From the NCBI GenBank assembly GCA_902826775.1, contig CADEHE010000001.1, positions 372,001 to 436,000 of the forward strand: a stretch of DNA of 64,000 bases. The letters are read 5' to 3'. Origin of the DNA: an uncultured Pseudomonadota bacterium. GTDB taxonomy: Bacteria; Pseudomonadota; Gammaproteobacteria; Burkholderiales; JALYOK01. This document shows positions 59,437-64,000 of this stretch, piece after piece. Numbering within the stretch: the stretch's first letter is position 1; every line of letters begins with the position of its first letter. Position numbers and translations under genes: made by a program. Below the pieces are notes generated by a model. It was not told the origin of the DNA, searched no databases, and was given only the letters and a program-made list of their open reading frames with translations.

Positions 59437-60084
59437 ATGTCTCGCCCCAGCCGCAACATCGACCAACTACTCATCGAAACCGGCCGCGAATTGCTGCCCG
59501 AAACCGGCTGCCGTGATTTCTCTATCCGGCAACTGACGGAGCGCGCGGGGGTCAACTTAGGCATGTTTCATTACCACTTCAAAACGCGCGAGAACTTTCT
59601 TTCCATCGTCCTCCAAGGGCTTTACGAAGAGATGTTCTCGCAGCTCACGTTCCAGGCCCAGGCCGAGCGGGCGCCGCTGGAAAACCTGCGCGCGGCAGTC
59701 AACGTGCTCGGACGATTCATGCGAGATAACCGCTTGCTGTTTCGCCGCCTGATGCCCGATGCGCTGGCGGGCGAGCCGACCGCCCAGAGCTTTTTGCGCA
59801 GAAACATTCCGCGTCACCTGGGCGTCATCGCCGGCTTGGTCGGCGAAACCCAGCGCGCCGGCACGCTGCGAGCGCTAGCGCCGTTGCAAGCGATTACGTT
59901 CATCGCCGGCGCTGTGGCGATGCCGATCATGATGGCGACCGCCATGCAAGAACAACCCGTCCCGCCGCCGATGATGGGCGATGTCGACGCGGATGTTTTG
60001 AGCGATGCAGCCATCGCGCAGCGCGTCGACATGGCCCTCATCGGGTTGGCGCAGCCGGCGCAGGCCCAGGAGCACGCAGCATGA
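59437..60084 (+). CDS. TetR-family repressor of the adjacent efflux operon
   Basis: The N-terminal helix-turn-helix is in RQLTERAGVNLGMFHYHFKT (about 29-48). The C-terminal ligand domain includes NRLLFRRLMPDALAGEP, as in the CerR/YbiH (CecR) group. The gene is the first of an operon with HlyD, permease and ATPase genes, an order like ybiH-ybhGFSR. No Shine-Dalgarno sequence precedes the ATG, consistent with leaderless translation. It probably represses its own promoter. Confidence 0.88.
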   Translation: MSRPSRNIDQLLIETGRELLPETGCRDFSIRQLTERAGVNLGMFHYHFKTRENFLSIVLQGLYEEMFSQLTFQAQAERAPLENLRAAVNVLGRFMRDNRLLFRRLMPDALAGEPTAQSFLRRNIPRHLGVIAGLVGETQRAGTLRALAPLQAITFIAGAVAMPIMMATAMQEQPVPPPMMGDVDADVLSDAAIAQRVDMALIGLAQPAQAQEHAA

Positions 60085-61328
60085 AAGCGTTCTTCATGCG
60101 CAACAAAATGTGGTCCGTGGCAATTCTGCTGGCCGTGGCGGCAGCGGCTGCCGTTGGTCTGAATCGCACGCGCGGGGTCGAAGTACAGACGTGGGAGGTG
60201 CGCGCACAGCCGCTGGTGCAAACCGTGGTCGCTTCCGGCCGTGTCATGAGTCCGGCGCGTGTGGCGATCGGCGCCACCATCACCGGGCGCGTGATCAAAG
60301 TCTTGGTCCAAGAGGGCGACCGCGTCGAAGCCGGTCAGCCGCTCATCGAATTGGAGGCGGACGAACTGCGCGCGGCGCTGCAACAAGCGCACGCTGCCGA
60401 GCAAACCGCGCGCACCCGCGTGGCGAACGTATCCGAGTTGGGCCTCGCCACGGCGCAGGAATCGCTGGCGCAAGCGAAAGCGACGCTCGATTGGAGTGAG
60501 CGCGAACTCAAGCGCAACCGCGAGCTGTACGACAGCGGATTTATCGGCAAAGCCAAGCTTGAAGAAGCGCAGCGCGCGCTCGACGTGGCCCGCAGTCAGT
60601 ACGACTCGGCGCGCACCCAGCGCACCTCGCAAACCAAGGGCGGTGTGCAATCGCGCGAGGCGCTGGCCCGCTTGCAAGAAGCGGTGGCGGCGCGGGAGCT
60701 TGCCGATGCCAAACTGGCGCAAACCGTCATTCGCGCCAGCGTGCCGGGCACGATCCTCACCCGCCAAGTCGAGCCGGGCGATATCGTGCAGCCGGCAAAA
60801 ACCTTGCTGACACTGGCCAGCGCGGGCGAAACGCGCATTACAGCGCAGATCGATGAGAAGAATCTGCCGTTGGTCAAAGTTGGCGACAGCGCGCTGGCCT
60901 CGGCCGATGCGTTCCCCGACGCCAAGTTCAACGCCGAGCTTTACTATCTCGCGCCCAGCGTCGACGCGCAGCGCGGGTCGGTGGAGGCGCGCTTGCGCGT
61001 GCCGCAGCCGCCACCACACCTGCGCGCGGACATGACGCTGTCGGTGGAGATCTTGGGCGCGCGCAAGGATCAGGCCTTGGTCGTGCCTGCACAGGCGCTG
61101 CGTGCAGGCAATAGCGGCACGCCGAAAGTCCTGGTGGCCAATGGCGGCAAAGCCGTCAGCCGCGAGGTTAAAGTCGGCTTGCGCGGCACCGGGAAAGTCG
61201 AAATCGTGGAGGGGTTGAGCGGCGGCGAGCAAGTGATTCTCGATGCCGCGATCGCAGCCGGTACGCGCGTGCGCGGGCGCGCGCTCGCGCAAGAATTCAT
61301 CGCGCCGGCCAAAGCGAGCGGCAAATGA
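60081..61328 (+). CDS. HlyD/MacA-type periplasmic adaptor subunit
   Basis: An N-terminal membrane anchor (about residues 8-27) is followed by the lipoyl half-motifs around a coiled-coil hairpin (about 85-210), then the beta-barrel domain with ITAQIDEKNLPLVKVGDSALAS. VVASGRVMSPARVAIGATITGRVI is typical of MacA/YbhG adaptors. It links the inner-membrane ABC transporter to an outer-membrane channel, probably TolC, which is not in the window. Its ATG overlaps the repressor stop by 4 bases. Confidence 0.92.
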   Translation: MKAFFMRNKMWSVAILLAVAAAAAVGLNRTRGVEVQTWEVRAQPLVQTVVASGRVMSPARVAIGATITGRVIKVLVQEGDRVEAGQPLIELEADELRAALQQAHAAEQTARTRVANVSELGLATAQESLAQAKATLDWSERELKRNRELYDSGFIGKAKLEEAQRALDVARSQYDSARTQRTSQTKGGVQSREALARLQEAVAARELADAKLAQTVIRASVPGTILTRQVEPGDIVQPAKTLLTLASAGETRITAQIDEKNLPLVKVGDSALASADAFPDAKFNAELYYLAPSVDAQRGSVEARLRVPQPPPHLRADMTLSVEILGARKDQALVVPAQALRAGNSGTPKVLVANGGKAVSREVKVGLRGTGKVEIVEGLSGGEQVILDAAIAAGTRVRGRALAQEFIAPAKASGK

Positions 61329-62638
61329 AGTTCGAATGGACTGTGGCGCTGCGCTTTCTGCGCGAGGGCCGTATGCAGACAGCGCTGATCATCGGCGGGG
61401 CGACCATCGGCGTCGGCTTGATCGTGCTTATCACCGGGCTCATCAACGGCTTGCAAGGCGATTTGATCCGCCGCACGCTCGGCACGCTGCCGCACATTGT
61501 GGTGCGGCCACCGGATGAGATTAATCGAGGGCAATTGGCGCAAGCGCAAGGTGGCATCGGTGCCGCGAGCGCCGCTGCTGAAAAGGCCCGGCTGTCTCTG
61601 CCCGATATCCCATCGAATGCAGAAGCGCTGGCCAGTACGCAAAGGAAAGTAGAAGCGCTTGCAAATACGCAAGCGCGTGCGCAGCGCCTGCGCTCGATCG
61701 ATCAGTGGCAGCAGCTCGCGGCGCAAATATCTGCGACACCCGGTGTCGTAGCGGTATCGCCCAATGTTTCCGGGGCGGCGCTGGCATTGCGCGGCGAAGC
61801 GGATAAAGCGGTGAATCTGCAAGGCGTGGAACCGGCGCCGTTCTTGCGCGTGACCAAATTCGACGAAAAAATCACCGCCGGCACGTTTCAACTGAACACC
61901 GGGGATATCGTTATCGGCACGCAGTTGGCGAAAGATTTGGGCGTCGGTATCGGCGACAAGCTTCGCATCCAAACCGCGCGCAACGCGGGCGATGCCTTTA
62001 CGGTGCGCGGATTGTTCGACGCCGGCAATCGCGACGCCAATCGGCGCAACGTGTACGTGAATTTCCGCACCGGGCAAAGTCTGCTGGACTTAGCGGGCGG
62101 CGCGTCCAACATCGATATCTCGATCGAGGATGTGTTTCGCGCGGAGGAAGTGGCCAAAGCCCTGCGCCAGCGCACCGATCAGCAAGTCGAGAGCTGGATC
62201 GAAACCAGCAGCCAACTATTTGTCGCGATCTCGAATCAGACTTTTTTCACGCGGCTGATTCGCATTTTTGTCGCGGTCATCGTTGCGGTCGGCATCACCA
62301 GCGTGCTGGTGGTTTCGGTGGTGCAGAAGCAAAAGGAGATCGGCATCCTGCGCGCCATGGGCGCGGCACGCGGCGCGATCCTGCGCGTGTTCTTGCTGCA
62401 AGGCGCGGTGATCGGCTTGGCAGGCGCCATACTCGGCAGCGGTTTTGGCACCTTACTGATGGCGTTCATCAGCCGCGTGTTCAAGTCGCCGGATGGGTCG
62501 GCTTTCTTGCGCCTGCAGATCGCGCCGGAGCTTTACGCCGCGGCGGTGGGGATATCGCTCGTTTTCGGCGTGCTGGCCGCCATCATGCCGGCGCGCCGCG
62601 CGGCGAGCTTGGATCCGGCGCAGGCCATCCGCATATGA
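61325..62638 (+). CDS. MacB/DevC-type ABC transporter permease
   Basis: The protein has an N-terminal helix (about 15-40), a large periplasmic MacB_PCD domain with [14 protein letters not shown] and [20 protein letters not shown], and three C-terminal helices of the FtsX fold (about 315-425). [23 protein letters not shown] is the cytoplasmic coupling region. It lacks a fused ATPase, so it is DevC-like and uses the next gene's product. It overlaps the adaptor gene by 4 bases. Confidence 0.92.
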   Translation: MKFEWTVALRFLREGRMQTALIIGGATIGVGLIVLITGLINGLQGDLIRRTLGTLPHIVVRPPDEINRGQLAQAQGGIGAASAAAEKARLSLPDIPSNAEALASTQRKVEALANTQARAQRLRSIDQWQQLAAQISATPGVVAVSPNVSGAALALRGEADKAVNLQGVEPAPFLRVTKFDEKITAGTFQLNTGDIVIGTQLAKDLGVGIGDKLRIQTARNAGDAFTVRGLFDAGNRDANRRNVYVNFRTGQSLLDLAGGASNIDISIEDVFRAEEVAKALRQRTDQQVESWIETSSQLFVAISNQTFFTRLIRIFVAVIVAVGITSVLVVSVVQKQKEIGILRAMGAARGAILRVFLLQGAVIGLAGAILGSGFGTLLMAFISRVFKSPDGSAFLRLQIAPELYAAAVGISLVFGVLAAIMPARRAASLDPAQAIRI

Positions 62639-62654
62639 ATGAGCGAAGCGGGAA

Positions 62655-63380
62655 ATGGCGCCGATGAGCCAGCCCATCCTGGCGCTCAAAGGCGTGCGCA
62701 AAACGTACAACGCCGGCACCGACGTCGCGCAAGAAGTGCTGCATGGCATCGACCTCGAACTGCAGTCCGGCGAGTTCGTCGCGCTGATCGGCCCATCCGG
62801 CTCGGGCAAGAGCACGCTGCTGAACATCATCGGGCTGCTCGAACCCGCTACCAGCGGCTCGTACCGGCTGGACGGGCGCGAGGTCACGCAGTTGAGCGAA
62901 GACGAGATGACGCGCGCGCGCCTGGAAACGCTCGGTTTCGTGTTCCAGTTTCATCACCTGCTGCCGGCGTTCAGCGCGCTGGAGAACGTGCAGATTCCGG
63001 GATTGATGCGCGACGGCAGCTACACGCCCGAGCGCCGGGCCGAAGCGTTGCGACTGTTAGAGGCGGTGGGACTCAAAGGCGCTGAACAAAAAAAGCCGGC
63101 GCAGCTCTCCGGCGGCATGCAGCAACGGGTGGCGATCGCGCGCGCACTGGCGCTCTCGCCCAAGCTGGTGTTGGCCGACGAGCCGACCGGCAATCTCGAC
63201 ACCAAGACAGCAGACGATATTTTCGCGCTGCTGCGCCGCTTCAATCAGGAACGCGGCACGGCGCTGCTGGTGGTGACGCACGATGCGGACTTGGCGGCGC
63301 GCTGCGACCGCGTCGTGCGCTTGGTCGACGGCGTCATTGCCGAGGACAAGCTTATTCATGCCAGTGCGGCGCCGGTTTGA
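62655..63380 (+). CDS. ABC transporter ATPase (MacB/LolD-type)
   Basis: Walker A is GPSGSGKST, followed by the Q-loop [20 protein letters not shown], the signature [15 protein letters not shown] and Walker [13 protein letters not shown]. The 241-residue length is that of separate MacB/LolD-like ATPases. The start drawn is the ATG at 62655; an ATG at 62664 gives a 238-residue protein. It energises the adjacent permease. Confidence 0.95.
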   Translation: MAPMSQPILALKGVRKTYNAGTDVAQEVLHGIDLELQSGEFVALIGPSGSGKSTLLNIIGLLEPATSGSYRLDGREVTQLSEDEMTRARLETLGFVFQFHHLLPAFSALENVQIPGLMRDGSYTPERRAEALRLLEAVGLKGAEQKKPAQLSGGMQQRVAIARALALSPKLVLADEPTGNLDTKTADDIFALLRRFNQERGTALLVVTHDADLAARCDRVVRLVDGVIAEDKLIHASAAPV

Positions 63381-63424
63381 TCGCAATCTGAGTATACTGC
63401 GGATAAGATATAGTGAAAATTAGC

Positions 63425-63453
63425 TTGAGACTTGAGTTAATGATAATTACTAT
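63425..63453 (+). promoter_or_regulatory. Candidate promoter of the isoaspartate methyltransferase gene
   Basis: TTGAGA (63425-63430) and TACTAT (63448-63453) are spaced by 17 bases in an AT-rich stretch. Near it, AGTATACTGCGG (63391-63402) is repeated as AGTATATTGCGG (63458-63469), one copy on each side, possibly regulator sites. Confidence 0.4.
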
Positions 63454-63543
63454 CTCTAGTATATTGCGGTAATGGCTGAAAAACAGGCAAAACACGGGTA
63501 GTGCTACCATCACGCGCCGCACTGATTTTCGGCAGGACTGAGC

Positions 63544-64000
63544 ATGGATATCGAGCAAGCGCGCTTTAACATGGTCGAGCAGCAGATTCGCACTTGGGAG
63601 GTGTTGGACCAAAGCGTGCTCGATTTGCTCTTGGCCGTGCATCGCGAAGCCTTCGTGCCGGAAAAGTATCGCGCACTGGCTTTCGTCGATATGGAAATTC
63701 CGCTCGGCCACGGCGAGGTCATGCTCGCGCCGAAGATGGAAGCGCGCATGCTGCAAGAGCTCGCCGTCAGGCCAAACGAGCGCGTGCTCGAAGTAGGCAC
63801 CGGCAGCGGATACTTTACCGCCTTGCTGGCGCGCCGCGCGGCGAGCGTTACCAGCGTCGAGATCGTGCCGGAACTCGCCGCGTTCGGCCGCGCCAATCTC
63901 GCGGCCAACGCTATCCGTAACGTCGAGCTGCACGTTGGCGACGCGGTGCGTGGCTGGCCTGCGGGCGGAGCGTACGATGTCATTGCGCTGACCGGTTCGG
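63544..64000 (+). CDS. Protein-L-isoaspartate O-methyltransferase family, 3' end cut by window
   Basis: The reading frame from the ATG at 63544 stays open to the last base. MDIEQARFNMVEQQIRTWEV, FVPEKYRALAFVDMEIPLG and the SAM motif VLEVGTGSGYFTALLAR are typical of the PCMT-like proteins that lie before tolC in betaproteobacteria. The central APKMEARMLQEL matches the region where true PCMT has its Ser for isoaspartyl substrates, here replaced (MLAPKMEA). It would follow that this group may not be a genuine repair enzyme. Confidence 0.88.
   Translation, partial: MDIEQARFNMVEQQIRTWEVLDQSVLDLLLAVHREAFVPEKYRALAFVDMEIPLGHGEVMLAPKMEARMLQELAVRPNERVLEVGTGSGYFTALLARRAASVTSVEIVPELAAFGRANLAANAIRNVELHVGDAVRGWPAGGAYDVIALTGS

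Noticed and set aside
63434..63456. Fur-box-like sequence before the isoaspartate methyltransferase gene
   Set aside because: Only one GATAAT-type hexamer fits well and the symmetry of a Fur box is poor.

Overview
The window looks like a chromosomal segment of a betaproteobacterium. The evidence is the block ispH-lspA-ileS-ribF next to a pilE/fimT/pilVWX/pilY1 operon, murJ beside rpsT, a DUF3579 gene, and a complete exosortase A (XrtA) exopolysaccharide operon. I cannot fix the genus. To the eye, about 1-37 kb is richer in AT-ending codons than about 38-64 kb, which is dense, GC-rich housekeeping DNA.

Layout. (1) 1-2.3 kb: a partial O-methyltransferase, a ThiF-like E1 protein and, convergently, a FeeM-like N-acyltransferase; together they may form a small lipo-amino-acid locus. 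(2) 2.5-18.6 kb: the XrtA exopolysaccharide operon, running lipoprotein export channel, chain-length regulator, tyrosine autokinase, outer-membrane beta-barrel, ExeA-like ATPase, polysaccharide deacetylase, FemAB-like protein, exosortase A fused to EpsI, two asparagine-synthase-type amidotransferases, a glycosyltransferase and an AlgD-type dehydrogenase. No PEP-CTERM substrate protein and no PrsK/PrsR regulators lie in the window. (3) 18.8-29.9 kb: a second polysaccharide block with a TPR protein (reverse strand), a third amidotransferase-like protein lacking the N-terminal nucleophile, KdsD, a large O-antigen-ligase/polymerase with an extra periplasmic domain, ManC, a periplasmic trypsin-like protease (reverse strand), and a TviB/WbpP pair for UDP-HexNAcA. 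(4) 30.1-37.3 kb: the type IV pilus operon pilE-fimT-pilV-pilW-pilX-pilY1, closed by a strong intrinsic terminator. (5) 37.4-45.6 kb: ispH, lspA, ileS, ribF, a DUF3301 gene and murJ on the reverse strand, then rpsT with a tandemly duplicated 3' end. (6) 45.8-59.3 kb: a PLP decarboxylase, a DUF1330 gene, an RluF-like pseudouridine synthase, bioA-bioD, two toxin-antitoxin modules (AbrB-Doc and Phd-VapC), thiC under a TPP riboswitch, thiD, and a reverse-strand set for flavinylated periplasmic electron transfer (4-TM His-rich membrane protein, FMN-binding protein, ApbE). A dienelactone hydrolase remnant follows. (7) 59.4-64 kb: a probably leaderless TetR-HlyD-permease-ATPase operon, then the start of a protein-isoaspartate methyltransferase-like gene cut by the window end.

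How the polysaccharide genes may work together. ManC and AlgD supply GDP-mannuronate. WbpP and TviB-type enzymes supply UDP-N-acetylgalactosaminuronate. With two, perhaps three, asparagine-synthase-type amidotransferases nearby, a plausible but untested reading is that the exopolysaccharide carries uronamide residues. Polymerisation and export would use the large ligase/polymerase, the chain-length protein with its kinase, the lipoprotein channel and the beta-barrel.
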